This document shows positions 12,091 to 24,284 of a stretch of DNA of 64,000 bases, in pieces. Below the pieces are notes generated by a model. That model was not told the DNA's origin. It saw only the letters and a list, made by a program, of their open reading frames with translations, and did no database searches. Source of the stretch: Dillenia suffruticosa (lineage: Eukaryota; Streptophyta; Magnoliopsida; Dilleniales; Dilleniaceae); assembly GCA_033439265.1 (NCBI GenBank), contig JAVTVX010000019.1:8129501-8193500 (forward strand), read 5' to 3'. How positions within the stretch are numbered: the first letter of the stretch is position 1; every line of letters starts with the position of its first letter. A program made the translations under genes and the position numbers.

Positions 12091-12349
12091 AATTTGCCTG
12101 CTCACCCAACCTCATCAACAATATTATCATCCAAATCGTTTTTAATATAAAATTTAAACAATCTATACTCATAATTATAACTACCTATTCAATAAGATCA
12201 AAAAATTAAAAATTTAACAAGCAATCATATTTATAATATCAAACCAAAAAACAAAATCAAAACTAAATATCGAATTATCAATAACCATACATTAAAAAAA
12301 AATCAATATAACAGTAACATAACAGTTCACAATTTCAAGTATGACCTTC

Positions 12350-14290
12350 ACCATCACCATCATCATCATCATCATCAAAGAAATCATCACCCTCATCACC
12401 ATCACCCTCATCACCATCGCAAGCATTATCAGGAGGAGAAATAGAAGGGGGAATCTGATTCGGAGCGGAGAATAACTGAAGATGCTACATGATTAACATT
12501 TGTTGCGTGCGGACCTCGTACAATTCTTGCGTGTGCTTTGCTTGAAGTTCACTGAATGCCTGATCTCTTTGCAGTAGCAAGTCCTTCCAATGGCTCACCT
12601 CTTCATTCAATTGATTTATTTGTGCTCTAACTGCTGGTGGTGTGGAAGAAGATGAACCGGCGTTTTTGTATGTTCTGCTCAAAGAACCTAGCCCAACTAC
12701 TCTACTCCCTTTTCGTTCACCAGTCACCTCAAGCCATGTATTCATGTTATCAACAGATGGCTCAGATCCGCCAGCATCATCACTAGCACTCGAACTTCTA
12801 CATGCTAGCTCGTCATATTTCTTCTACATTGTCATGAGAAAAATTAAAATAAATTTACAATAACATTATAATTCAAACACATAATCAAGGAAAATAAAAA
12901 ATTTTGTAACATAAATCATGACACCATATAGGATCTAAATTATGAACATTCATATTAACATTGAATAAGTTGAAATTTTAGGAAAAAAAATAAAAGAGAA
13001 TCTCTAGCAAGTAATTCATTAGAAATCAAAGAATCAAGTCAACAATAAAAATAAACTTGGGAGAGACTAACATAAAGAAATCATCTTCCTACATCGTTAT
13101 GATATGCTCAACATAAAATATTCATATCAACATTGAAAATGTACATAAAGTAATTGGAAAAATTGAAATTACAAACCTTAATTGCTCTAGCTCTCTCACA
13201 GCTCCAAGTCTTGTCTTTTTTCTGAAATGTGCATGTGAAAGTATCTATGAATGAAGGCTCGGTTCCCATTTCCTTTGCCTAAAATAAAAAAACACTATTA
13301 CAAATAATGATATACTTTAAATTAGATAAAAAAATTAATATTTGTACAAAATTACCAATCTATTTCTATGTTCACCGATAGTGATCGAGCCTCCCGCATA
13401 CGTCGCAGACGATTCCCCTGAATTATAAGCTCGATTTTTTTTATTTTACTCACTCCTTCGTTGACTCTCCTCCGATTCCCAAAAATTAAGAATCCTGCCC
13501 CAATTTTGCTTGGTGATGCAGTTGGCCTTTTTTGCATGTCTCTTTGCATGATTTAAAACGTGTCGAATGTGATCATCACATTTTTTCTTCCAAATCCTTC
13601 TTACTTCCAATTCTTCAGTCTCGTCCCAAGTGAATACTCGCTGCAATGGAAAGCAAGCAATAACTTATAAAGCTATTAACTTCATTTCATATATAAACTG
13701 ATTGGGATAACTTACCTTGAACTCGTTCCACCATAGTTCTTTTGTTTCATCCGAAATGCTTGTGTAAGACATCGAAGCCCCTCCCCAATGATTATTCACA
13801 ATTCTATTCAGCTCGTGAATAACATGTACAGAATTTGTAAATCTATCGTAAAGTTTCAAACAAACAATGTTAAATAAATATGATAGTTAAAAGAAGAAAT
13901 TATTTCATAAATAAAAGAAATAATACATCTATAAATTTAAAATTTAGTACTTACGAATCTCCATATGGGGCTATTATCTCTCGAATGTCTTCTCTATCGG
14001 CATACAATTGTTCCACCGAAGGGACTGCGGAAGGTACATTGCTAGCGATGTGTTGAGAATGTGAAGGGCCTGCAGCAGAAGGGGGAGGCGAAGGTACATT
14101 ACCGGTAAGGGAATGCGATTGCGAAGCTGCCGAAGCGGACCGAGATGGTGAAGAGCGTGAATTTCCATTCGAATTGCGTCTATGGCCGCCACGTCGAAAC
14201 TGTCAACCATAATACATTTTAAACAAAAAAATATAAATTGCATATTCATCATATACATAATTAAGAACATGAATAAACTTACCATATTTA
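12350..14290 (-). pseudogene. CACTA second gene (Transposase_24 / tnpA-like)
   Basis: Exon-like open blocks on the minus strand in order: 14285-13974 (proline/serine-rich leader); 13859-13690 (TNSVHVIHELNRIV and WWNEFK); 13646-13400 (FTWDETEELEVRRIWKKK, NCITKQNWGRILNFW); 13395-13200 (YAGGSITIGEHRNR and a block before ERARAIK); 12745-12485, a 60-70 residue coiled-coil-like stretch (INQLNEEVSHWKDLLLQRD); ending in a (CAT)n acidic tract near 12350-12420. The same blocks occur in the CACTA element at 27865-29975. The family is common in plant CACTA elements and probably binds subterminal repeats. Splice sites were not proved, so integrity is uncertain. Confidence 0.78.
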
Positions 14291-14552
14291 ATTTGATAAA
14301 TTAGTTCCGACGAAACAAGATACCAATATGTGAAGAAATTTTCTTGAATGACCTATACAAAAAAAAAGATAGTATATTAACAAATCCAATATATAAATTT
14401 AAGAATAAGACTGTAAATAAACAAGAAATTGAGTAAAGAAATTTACAAATTATACGTGTCGACTAACTTACCCACTTAAAAGAAATATATTATCATATAT
14501 CAAGATAAATATCCGATTTTTATTATATGAAGAGAACAAAATTTACCCGTCA

Positions 14553-17500
14553 TCAAAAATCAAAATCCTCATTGTCATCCTCATCGTCATCATGCGTCTC
14601 AAAATTAGACTCTTCAACATCATTTTCATCATCCTCTTCATCATCCTCATCAGAATCCTCATCCTCATCATTTGTCTCAAAATTAGATTCTTCATCATCT
14701 TCTTCATGAATTTCACTTGCATCCACATCTATCACTACTCCGCTAGGATCCATAACGTTGGAATATTATATTCCTCGGTCTGAACTGTATTGACAACTTG
14801 CTCTTGTTGATATGCTGTCTCTTCCCAATATTCTTCAATTTTTTTCCGTGCTTTCGTTTTAAAAACAACCCACCAATCAATTTTGTCACGTTTCAAACTA
14901 GGATATAAAGCATAAAATACTTGAATCGCTTGTTGTGACAACACAAATGGTTCATATCTTTTATACAATTTTTTATGATTTATTTCAACCAAATTAAACT
15001 GTGGATGCACTTTCATCCCTTTCACAGAGTCAAACCAGCGACACATAAATAAAACAACCCATAATGCTGGACCAGGGTATCTACCTCAACGATTTCATCC
15101 AACAAACCATAAAAATCATTTTGATCTCCACCATCATTGGATGACTGAACACAAACTCCACTATTCATTGTCGTTTTCCCCACTCCATATTCTTCAGTAT
15201 GAAATTTATACCCGTTTATAAAATAGGATGGCCAAGTTCGTACCATTGCTTTTGGACTCCATGACAGATGGATTAACAATTCTTGCTGAAGTTGAGCTTG
15301 ATTATCATGGACCTAAAGTTAAGTAAATATGTTAATATATTTTAACATAAATATTTAAATAATTGATAGTCTACTTACATATTTTTTGAACCATGGTGCA
15401 AATTCTTCATCGCAGTAACGATCAAACTCATGTCTCAAAAGTTGAGAATATACGTTTTGGAAAATTCTACCATCAAAGGAAATAAAATTTAACACACATA
15501 ATGTACGACATAAGAAATATATAAAATAAAAACTATACACTTACTCGAAAAATGGTGTCACTTCTGGACAGTTTAGTAAAATATATGTGTGGGCTGCCCG
15601 CCATTCTTGATCAGTTAAATATCTACGCTTACATGATCCACTTGGTCGACCAAGGTAGTTAAAAATTAAGAATGAATTCTTATTGGGATCAATAGAACCC
15701 TCATCATTTCTTCCCGCTCTCCGCCTCTTGCACTGAATGTGAGGCTCAAAATAATATGATGCAAACGTTGTTACTTCCTCCACAATATATGCATTGACAA
15801 TAGAGGCTTCAACACGTGTCTTATTTTTAACTTTCTTCTTCAAATGATATATGAATCTAATTGTAATAAAACAAAATGTTTTAGAAAATTATATGTAATG
15901 AAATTACAAAATTTATATGCCTTCATAACGAAGAAAAAAAGATGAAAAACTCACCTTTCAAATGGATACATCCATCTAAATTGGACAAGACCTCCAACTT
16001 TCGTCTCTATGGCAAGTGAACCAAAAGATATTCCCTGGAATCAAAAATGTCGGTGGAAAAATCCTTTCTAAATTACACAAAATGATTGGAATCTCTCTCT
16101 CTAACATCTCCATGTATGAATGTTTCAACACTGTAGAGCAAATATCATGAAGAAAAATGCTTAGCTCCGTAATGGCACCCCAAACAAAATTCGGTAAGAG
16201 TTCCTTAAAAGCAATAAGAATTAATCTTTCCATAAATATATGACAATCATGACTTTTCAAACCAATTAACTTACATTCCTTTAAATTGACACATCTTCCA
16301 AGATTTGAGACATAACCATCAGGAAATCTCAATGATTTCAACCATTCACAAACAAGCCGTCTCTGATCCTTACTCAATGTATAAACTGTCTTCGGTTTTG
16401 GTCCCCTACTACTTTCATCGACATCAAGAGTGGGTCGTTTACAAATGAGTCGTATATCTTTTCTTGCATTTAAGTTGTCTTTCTTTTCCCAGTGATATCC
16501 ATCACTGTATTTATCATATTATCAAAGACATTCTTCTCGAAATGCATTACATCGAGATTATGATGAACCAACTATGTCTTCCAATACGGTAAATCCCAAA
16601 ATAAACTTCGTTTAGTCCATTTATGCGAATGTCCATAGCCATATGTTGTACCATGTGGCTCTTCAATAACAGATGGAAAGTTAATGACTCTATACCAAAT
16701 TTATTCACCGGTTAATCTCAGTGGAGGATGTGTTCTTTCATTTCTATTTTTAGTGAATTATTCTTTATTTCTTCCGAATTTATAATTTAACGGTAAAAAT
16801 TGTCTATGACAATCAAAATAACTCGCTTTCTTCCCATGTTTCAATCTGAATGATTTTGATCTCTCCAAACAAATTGGACATCCTAAAATCCCTGTGGTAC
16901 TCCATCCTGATAACATACCATACGCTGGAAAATCATTAATGGTCCAAAGAAGAGCAGCCTTCATTACAAACATCTGATTAGTATGAACATCATATGTAGG
17001 AACACCTTCATCCCATAGTTGTTTCAACTCCGCAATCAATGGTTGCATGTAAACATCTACTAATTTCTTTGGATTTTGCGGGCCAGGCATAACCAATGTT
17101 AAAAACATATACGGTGTCTTCATACACATACCGAGTGAAAGATTATACGGAGTTAAGATAACTGGTCAACATGAATAATTTCTTCTTGATTTGCCAAATG
17201 GAGCAAATCCATCAGCACAGAGACCTAATCTAATATTTCGAGTCTCTCTCGCGAACTCAGGATATGTTCTATCAAAATATTTCCATGCTTCTGCATCTGA
17301 AGGATGACACATTAACCCCTCTTCTATTTCATGATTTGCATGCCAGGTCATGTGTTTAGCAGTGGTCTCAGATGCATAAAGTTTTTGTAACCTATGAGTT
17401 AAAGGCAAATAAAACATTTGTCTGTATGATTTACGCTGCTGATTACGACCCGACCTCCGAGAATTCTTATATCTACTTTGATTACAGAATTTACAAAAAT

Positions 17501-18320
17501 CTGCTTCTTTGTCATCTCCCCAACATAGCATACAAGTATCTCTGCAAACATCTATTCTCTGCACTGGAAGACCTAATTCTTTCACAAGCTTTTTCATACT
17601 ATAGAAGTCATTGGGCATAATATGATCACACGGCAATACTTCTCCAATAACTTGAACAAAATCATTAAAACAATTCTCAGACACATTATGCTCTGCCTTG
17701 ACATTCAACAATCTTGCGGTTAGAGATAGTTTAGTGTGCCTGTCACAACCAGCCCACAAAGGTTCATCTGCAGCTCTTAAGACTTCCTGAAATTGGAGAG
17801 ATGATTCATTTGACAGATTTTCATGAACACCTACTAGTTCTACCTCCTCCAATGGTGATGCATAACTAGTATACCCATGTTCAAATGTTGGAGCAAAACT
17901 AGAATTTCCAGCACTTGGATCGGGAACAAAATTCGGACCCACTGCATCAATTACCATCCTCTAATACGGATTCAATTGTTCATAATAACTCCGATCCCCA
18001 CTAACTGAGAATTGTCTATTTCGTCCAAACTCTTCATCAGAAATGAATGGTTCACCATGGCATGTCCAATTATAGTAATTCGGGGTAAAACCAACTTTAC
18101 AAAGATGTTCCCTAACTTTATCACACTCCAAAAATTTACCATTCCGACACCTTCTACACGGACACCTTAGCTTATTCTCATCCATAAAATCAACTTGAGT
18201 ACAAGCAAAATGTAAAAATTGCTCCAACCCAAAAATAAATTCATCAGTTAAACCCCGACGATCAGATAAGTTCTTCTTATACATCCAACTTCTTTCGTTA
18301 TGTATTTTCCCTGTCTCCAA
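14553..18320 (-). pseudogene. tnp2: CACTA TNP2 transposase (Transposase_21), decayed
   Basis: Domains on the minus strand: Transpos_assoc N-terminus 18320-17961 (ERSWMYK, then CPCRRCRNGKF, ending EQLNPY); TNP2 core 17957-16500 (LGLCADGFAPFG, PYMFLTLVMPGPQNPKK, GWSTTGILGCPIC, HHNLDVMHFEKNVFDN); DUF4218 16377-15541 (LKSHDCHIFMERL, then LERIFPPTF); DUF4216 15279-14735 (NDFYGLLDEIVEVD); acidic tail 14753-14553. Stops break it between the 18320 and 17957 blocks (TAG after NPY), near 17163 (TGA after YSC) and in 16758-16500 (two or more). The order and length fit a full-size plant CACTA transposase, so the lesions look recent. Confidence 0.9.
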
Positions 18321-18949
18321 ATTTAAATTTTTTTAAATATTAACAAGAATTCAAACAAGAACTACAAACAAAACTACTACATCATCATAAGTAATATCAT
18401 CAATATTTCAAACTAAATTCATATAATAATAAATAATAACGTTAATTGTACAAAACTGAAATTATCATAAATACAAAGATTAATTTCACAAAAATTAAAT
18501 ATAATAATAAATAATATTATAAACTTAATTAATATAAAACAAATTAACTAAATTATTACAATAACATTAAATATTATCAAAAAATTAAATAAATTATCAA
18601 ATATTAAACATTTAACAACATTGATTATTTAACAAATCGATATAAGATTTAATATAAACTACTGAGTATTGTTAATCTAATAATTCTCATAATCATTTAT
18701 CACATAAAATGTACTATAAAATACATTTAACATCATTACAGTACATAATAAAATAATTTTCACCACCAATTAATAACTCACCGATAGAGTCCGATATCAA
18801 CACCAGTAACAGCTTCTAATCCAAATAGTCGAGAACCGCAAAACCTAACACATAAAAAAGATTTATAAATAACTAATAAGATAGTTAAAACAATATTATA
18901 AAAATATCTTTTAAATAACATTTCTCAAAAATTTTAAAAATAAAAATCA
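18321..18949. other. AT-rich leader or intron upstream of the CACTA transposase
   Basis: About 630 bases, very AT-rich, without open frames or repeats. It lies between the transposase start (minus strand) and the GC-rich island, where En/Spm elements have the 5' leader and first intron. Confidence 0.5.
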
Positions 18950-19620
18950 AATACATTCCTTTTTGTACTGGACCAGTCCCAATGGACTTGGCCGGGCCCA
19001 TTGGGCTTGGCACATCAATGGCCCAGTCCAATGGGCCACGATGGGCAGCGCAGGGGCCATCGTGGCCCATCGCGCAGCAGGGATGCAAAGGGGTTGTGCG
19101 GCACCTTCCCGCGTCGGGGCCGCACAGCCACTGCTGCCCCTTCGCGCGGCGGAGGTGCAAAGGGGACAGCGGCCCCTTCCCGCGGAGGACGCGCAAAGGG
19201 CCCAGCTGCCCCTTCGCACGTCTGGGCCTCGAAGGGGCTGCAGGCCCTTCGTGCAGCAGGGCCACGCAGCCCTGCTTTGCAGCAGGGCCGTGCAGCCCCT
19301 GTTGCCCATTATTGCGGCGGAGGCGCAAAGGGGACAGCGGCCCCTTTGCGCCTCTGGGCACGCGAAGGGGCGACGGCCCCATTGGGCGTCTGGGCAGCGA
19401 AGGGGCGACGGCCCCTTGGCACACCTGGGCAGCGCAGGGGAGGCGGCGCCTTCGCGCACCTCGGCCGCACATGGATCTGCCATCAAAATCTCAGATCCGA
19501 CGACTGGCAGTCCGATCTGCTTTCTGCAACTCAGACCCAGCGGCTGGCCGCCGGATCTGCCGTCTACGGCCAAGAGAGAAAAAGAGAGAGAGAGATTACC
19601 TAACACTATCGTAGATCCGG
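18950..19620 (-). promoter_or_regulatory. GC-rich island upstream of the CACTA transposase
   Basis: About 650 bases of very GC-rich, CpG-rich DNA in an AT-rich element. It is built from short imperfect repeats such as GGCCCATTGGGC, CAAAGGGGACAGCGGCCCC and AAGGGGCGACGGCCCC. It gives overlapping frames in most registers (up to 300 codons on plus), an artefact of base composition. Position and composition recall the GC-rich upstream and downstream control regions of maize Spm, whose methylation governs element activity. That role is inferred here. Confidence 0.6.
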
Positions 19621-19682
19621 CATCCCTTCCGCCATCCTTTCGCAGTACCCCTTCGCGACTGCTCTTCACAAACGAGATGAAC

Positions 19683-19737
19683 CCAAGAGAGAGAGAGAGA
19701 GAGACAGAGAGAGAGAGAGAGATAGAGAGAGAGAGCG
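19683..19737. repeat. (GA)n microsatellite
   Basis: Interrupted GA dinucleotide run, with single C and T interruptions, next to the GC-rich island. Confidence 0.9.
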
Positions 19738-19779
19738 TCAAAGCAAGGTGTGAAAATATCTTCACTTTTGCTTCAAAAA

Positions 19780-20660
19780 TAAATTTGTCCCAAAATTCGT
19801 CCCTGAATAAGGGACGAATTGTTTTTTCGTCCCTGATTCAGGGACAATATCTTTTTCGTCCCTGATTCAGGGACGAATTTCTTTTTCGTCCCTGATTCAG
19901 GGACCAAAATTTTCTTCTGATTCATTGACAAAATGTTTTTTCGACCGTAATTTAGCGACAAAATCGTTTTTTGAGGATGATGGAACAAGGTACAACAAAA
20001 ATTATCTCGCTTGATATCACAACTCAATTTTATGTTTGATTTTATCAATGATCAATTATCGACGGAATCATTTTAAATATATTTTATTTGTTTAATTAGT
20101 TTAAAACAAAATTATACTAATAACAAATTCAAAACGGAATGAAAATATCGAACTTGTTTATAGATTTTTAATTTTTTCGACGAGTTATTTCCTTACTCAC
20201 TAACCCTTCAATTATGTTACGAAAATATAAATTTCAAATTTTAATAGTATTTTTAAAAATTTTACTAAATAAACAAATTCAAAATTGAATTTAAGTTTAG
20301 TAGAGGAAATTAATGATACACTATAATGTTCCTCCCGAAGATAGACTTCAGTAGTCCACTGATTTTCCCGGAAACCATTCCCTTATATTTTGAATTTTGC
20401 TTCAAACACCTTTTTGTCCCAAAATTCGTCCCGGATTCTGGGATGAAAAACCTTTTCGTCCCTAAATCGGGGATGAAATTTATTTTTCGTCCCAGAATCA
20501 GGGACGAAATTTTTTTTTCGTCCTTGAATCTGGGACGAAATATTTTTTTGTCGCTAAAATTTACGACGAAAGAATGATTTTATCGCTAAATTTTCGATAA
20601 ATATATGTTTTCGTAGCAATTTGTAGTAAATTTAACGATAAATAATTTTTTTCTTTACAA
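19780..20660. repeat. GGGAC-type palindromic repeats of the CACTA element
   Basis: Between 19795 and 19985 the unit CGTCCCTGATTCAGGGACGA occurs about four times, each a near-perfect palindrome, spaced about 35 bases. A second cluster at 20405-20640 has variants (CGTCCCAGAATCAGGGACGA), then drifts to GCGAC-type motifs. AT-rich DNA separates the clusters. Confidence 0.85.
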
Positions 20661-21124
20661 TTTACAACGATTTTGTAACAATACTTATGGTTTCTGATAA
20701 TTAAACTCTTTAAATACACTAAAATAGAAACTAAATCGATAAATTATTAACAATATTGGCGTATTATGATATAATTATAAAAAAATATTCAATGTATTTA
20801 TTATTATTTAACAAGTATTTCTACTTTAACTCTTCATTTACTTAATCGAATATTTAAAAAAATTTATAAAATAAAGTTATCAGTGTTATAAATGGAAAAT
20901 TAAACAGATAATGAATAAAAAATGAATATACTAATAATAATTTTTTGCAACAAATTAAAAGATACTATATTATTATTCTTTTATATAAATAGACAATGAA
21001 TGAAAGATTTTATTTAATATTTTTTGAATATTTTAAGATTGTTATACGCTCTAAGTGTATCAAATCATTTTTTATATTAGAAAATGTTTATCATACTAGA
21101 AAATGTATCTAATTACTGAAAAAT

Positions 21125-21671
21125 AAATTTTAACGACGAAATTTGTCATAAATGTTATATTTCCCACTCATTTGCAACAAAATTAGCAACAAATAATCGA
21201 ATTTGTTGCGACGAATATAAATATTCATCGCTAATTTTGTAACGAATTTAGAAATTCGTCGCAAATTTAGGGACAAAATCATTTTCGTCCCAAATTTAGG
21301 GATGAATTGAAAAGTTCGTCCCAATAATTTAGGGACGAATTTCATATTCGTCCCTAATTTTGGGACGAATTTTGAAATTCGTGGTAAAATTTGCGACGAA
21401 TTTTTAAATTCGTCGCAAATGTAGCAACGAAATATTTTTTCGTCGCAAATTTGCAACGAATTGTGTTTCAAATAATTTTCGTCACAAATTTGCGACGAAT
21501 TTTGTAACGAAAATGTTTTTAGTTGCTAAATTTGTGACGAAAATATTTTTGTTGCTAAAATTATGGCTAATTGGTGACGATAACATTTTTTGTTGCTAAA
21601 TTTGTTGCAGATTTACGACGAATATTTTTCGTTGCTAAATTTCGTCGCTAAATTCCGTTTTTTTTGTAGTG
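21125..21671. repeat. Right subterminal repeat array and terminus of the CACTA element
   Basis: Mixed GCGAC- and GGGAC-type motifs (AATTCGTCGCAAATTT, TTAGGGACGAATTT) at about 30-base spacing, ending at the terminus GTTTTTTTTGTAGTG (21657-21671). The TSD TAT follows. The stretch 20661-21124 between arrays is plain AT-rich DNA. Confidence 0.88.
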
Positions 21672-21674
21672 TAT

Positions 21675-22640
21675 GTGTCCAAGTCTACTATGCCACTGAT
21701 TTATATCACAATCAACACAATCAAATGTAGAAACAATAGAAGAATAACAAGAAATACCATTAAAAAAAACAATATCCAGTGTATACAGTTCATCATAGAT
21801 AGAACCAAAACAATCGAAAAAATTGTCATAACTAATACAAACATAAGAGTTTCCAAAAAAAAGGCAAATCATATCCTTGGCAATCCAAACAAAGTACTAA
21901 AATTAAGTTCCGTCAAATATTCGGAGTGCAAATAACGTCATTTAAATATAGAGTCTGTCCACATTGCAACTCAAACTTGCAAGTGTCATTCCTTCTACTG
22001 ACGATGACCAATGCTCCATTCCTTATGTGAATCCTCCTGGCATGAGGACTCACTAGCGAAACTCTACGCATGTGCTCCTATCTTCAGCTAGGTGGTTGGT
22101 GATTCTTGAGTTTACAATCCACAAATGATGGAAATTAGTAAACTATACGATAGATAAGTTAAAACTCAAACCACGTAAAGAAGAAGGACATTCTTTCCAC
22201 TCGTTACACTCACGAGCGAAATGACCAAATTTATCTCAGACGTAGTAGTTCACATTGGTCTTATCAAATTCCTTCTTCCTGTGTTTTTGTATCTTGTTGT
22301 CAGTTTTCTAGGATGGTTTTTTATTGCTTGGATCTCGAGTCTCCTTCACATACTTATGCTATTTGTTTGGTACCAAGGGAGTCCTTACTCGACTCCACTA
22401 CATAAACATGACCCGAATGTGGCCTACTCGTCTCCAAGTGCTCCTCTTTGAGCTCATAATGGCTACTTACATCATTGAAAGTACAAATACTCTCGTCATG
22501 GTGAGATATATTTTCATGATCTCCCACAAATCAAGTAAAAGACTGGATCACACCCAGTACTTGAACCTCATCCAAAATGAGCTTGCTCTTATTCCTTGAT
22601 TGGTGATCATACTCGATATTTGCATCAAATGTTACATTAT
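21675..22640 (-). pseudogene. Copia gag and GAG-pre-integrase domain
   Basis: On the minus strand, 21872-21675 is open and ends WHSRLGH (W codon at 21695), the GAG-pre-integrase signature. The next codon is the TAT target duplication of the CACTA element, and the frame resumes left of 11213. Upstream, near 22250-22195, a CCHC zinc knuckle is recognisable (KFGHFARECNEW), but the first cysteines are altered and a stop is present. Gag sequence to 22640 is otherwise too decayed to define a start. Confidence 0.85.
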
Positions 22641-22687
22641 TGTATAATCAACCATTTCTTATATGTTATAAACTTATAAATTAGCTA

Positions 22688-23214
22688 TGTTAGATTTATT
22701 AGACTACATGCACATGCAAAAACGTATAAATTGAAATTTCAGAATTTATGAATAAATACCTCGATCGTAGGTTTCCAAAATATCAACCGATCTGGGAACT
22801 CTTTCGGATAGATCGCTCGGTTGGGATGGTGATCACCAAATGAACCACCACCACTTTTCCACGGCTTCTCAATCCAAAGTCCAGTAACCCAAATGGCGGA
22901 TAGAATTTTCCTATACGAAAATTTCTCAAACCCTTAATTGTTCTCTCTAGTAAATTTCCATCTTTTTGATGGCAATGTACTCTCAAGACAAAATGCCCTC
23001 CATGGATTCCCGTATACTCCCATAAAGGAATGCCATTTTAGCATAATCAAGTGAAGGGGAGACTTCAAAAAAAGGGAGAGTCATGGATGTGGAGAGTTAT
23101 TGGATGAGTTGGTTTTTGGGGGGGAGTTATGGGAGATAATTGGATTCTCCCAATAATGCCCCTTCATGTTCGAATATACCAAAAAATGCCCCAACATGGG
23201 CATAATTTCTAATA
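22688..23214 (-). repeat. Copia 5' LTR
   Basis: 527 bases, begins TGTTAGATTTATTAG, matches 6623-7147 along its length with scattered substitutions and small gaps. The right terminus has decayed (TAATA where the other LTR has CAACA). No convincing initiator-tRNA primer site is visible immediately left of 22688, consistent with an old copy. Confidence 0.88.
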
Positions 23215-24271
23215 GTATCATTCATAATTAACCATGAAAAATTGATTGAAAAAAATCTGAATTGCTGAAAGAGCATAAATTGTTTGTGTTATTTGATTTT
23301 GGACTGTTAAGGTAGTGCAATATTAGCATCAACAAGGGGGAAAATGATCAAACTGCAATGAGAACTTCTATATTGCAATTGAAAATGAAATCATCCATTA
23401 AGTGAAAGTTAAATGTGTTTGGTGTTTCTACAAACCACAAATGGGCAAATACAAAGAGCCATGGAAATCCTCCACTTGCTTTAGAAACTCATGACCAGAA
23501 GATTCAACTTCGAACTGATTTAGCCATACTGTTCTCATTTAACAATTTCAACCAAACCAGATAACTAATGCTATACCAGAAAGGGCAAAGGAGCACTTCT
23601 TTGTAGCTTCTTTTGGACAAAATACAAGGAGGTGTTTGCATTTGGTATAGAGAGAAAGAGGGGATTGCATTACTATGGGAAAAAAGTATCCATGAAGAGG
23701 TTGAAAGATCCTCTTGTAGATGGGGGAAGATTTTTACAACAAAAAATAATTAAAAAAACACTAAATAAGTAAATAAGTATAGATTTCCATGCTTCTACGT
23801 ATTCCAATTCTTTCAAAATGCCATATTGAAAGCCCTAGAGAATCATATTAGTGGGTTTCAAAAGATCCTACTTTACCTTTCCACCCATATCCACCAAATT
23901 ACTAAGCTTACAAGCTCTAGATGCAGCTCATCCCAAGCTCTATTTAAACAGCTCCATAGGGGCATAGCCTCTCTAAAGGCAACTCTAATGGTTACACATT
24001 ACAAGTATACACATCTATTCATGAATGCCTTTTCAAGTACACCCATATGCAATTTTCTTGTGTTGCAAAGTGTCTCTAATTCTGAAACATCTTGACTTGT
24101 TAAAATATTATTAATTTTAGAGAATTAAATTTATTTAAAATAATTAAATGAAAATTATTCAAATTCAATATTAAACTACAGCATGAAGAAAGTTAGCTTT
24201 TGGTGTGGGTTCTCGTCAAAAACTGAAATTCGGTCGTAAGCTGATAATTTTCAATATTGATCATTGATAGC
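23215..24271 (-). pseudogene. NPC1-like: NPC1-like exon block, unit C, right part
   Basis: Continues unit C after the copia element. 23215-23370 matches unit D at 31575-31720, and 23960-24271 matches unit B at 5830-6168 (GCCTCTCTAAAGGCAACTC at about 23967). The middle 23440-23940 has no close match in the other units and holds no recognised gene. Coding content is limited to a remnant of the exon before the SSD near 24000. Cut at 24271 by the next CACTA element. Confidence 0.68.
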
Positions 24272-24284
24272 CACTACAAAAAAA

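Larger units (their letters stand above)
11213..21671 (-). mobile_element. CACTA (En/Spm) element, near-complete, nested in copia
   Basis: The left end reads CACAACAAAAAAAG (one substitution in CACTA). The right end reads GTTTTTTTTGTAGTG. Both flanks are TAT (11210-11212 and 21672-21674), a perfect 3-bp duplication as expected of CACTA transposition. The ends carry inverted GCGAC- and GGGAC-type motifs. Inside, on the minus strand, are a TNP2-type transposase (14553-18320) and a second gene of Transposase_24 type (12485-14290), the usual two-gene layout. The transposase has several stops, so the copy cannot act on its own. Confidence 0.93.
6623..23214 (-). mobile_element. Ty1-copia retrotransposon, interrupted by a CACTA element
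   Basis: Two similar LTRs in the same orientation (6623-7147 and 22688-23214) bound a decayed copia gag-pol read on the minus strand in the order gag, integrase, reverse transcriptase, RNase H. The flanks are ATATC (6618-6622) and GTATC (23215-23219), a 5-bp target duplication with one mismatch. The LTRs are visibly diverged and all domains carry stops, so it is an old dead copy. About 10.5 kb of the span is a later CACTA insertion (11213-21671); the copia itself is about 6.1 kb. Confidence 0.9.

Noticed and set aside
14527-14709. Serine-rich plus-strand frame
   Set aside because: Antisense of the acidic C-terminal tail of the TNP2 transposase.
18963-19865. 300-codon plus-strand frame and overlapping 200-270 codon frames on both strands
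   Set aside because: All lie in the GC-rich island, are open in many registers at once, and encode low-complexity A/G/P/R-rich sequence; this is a composition effect.
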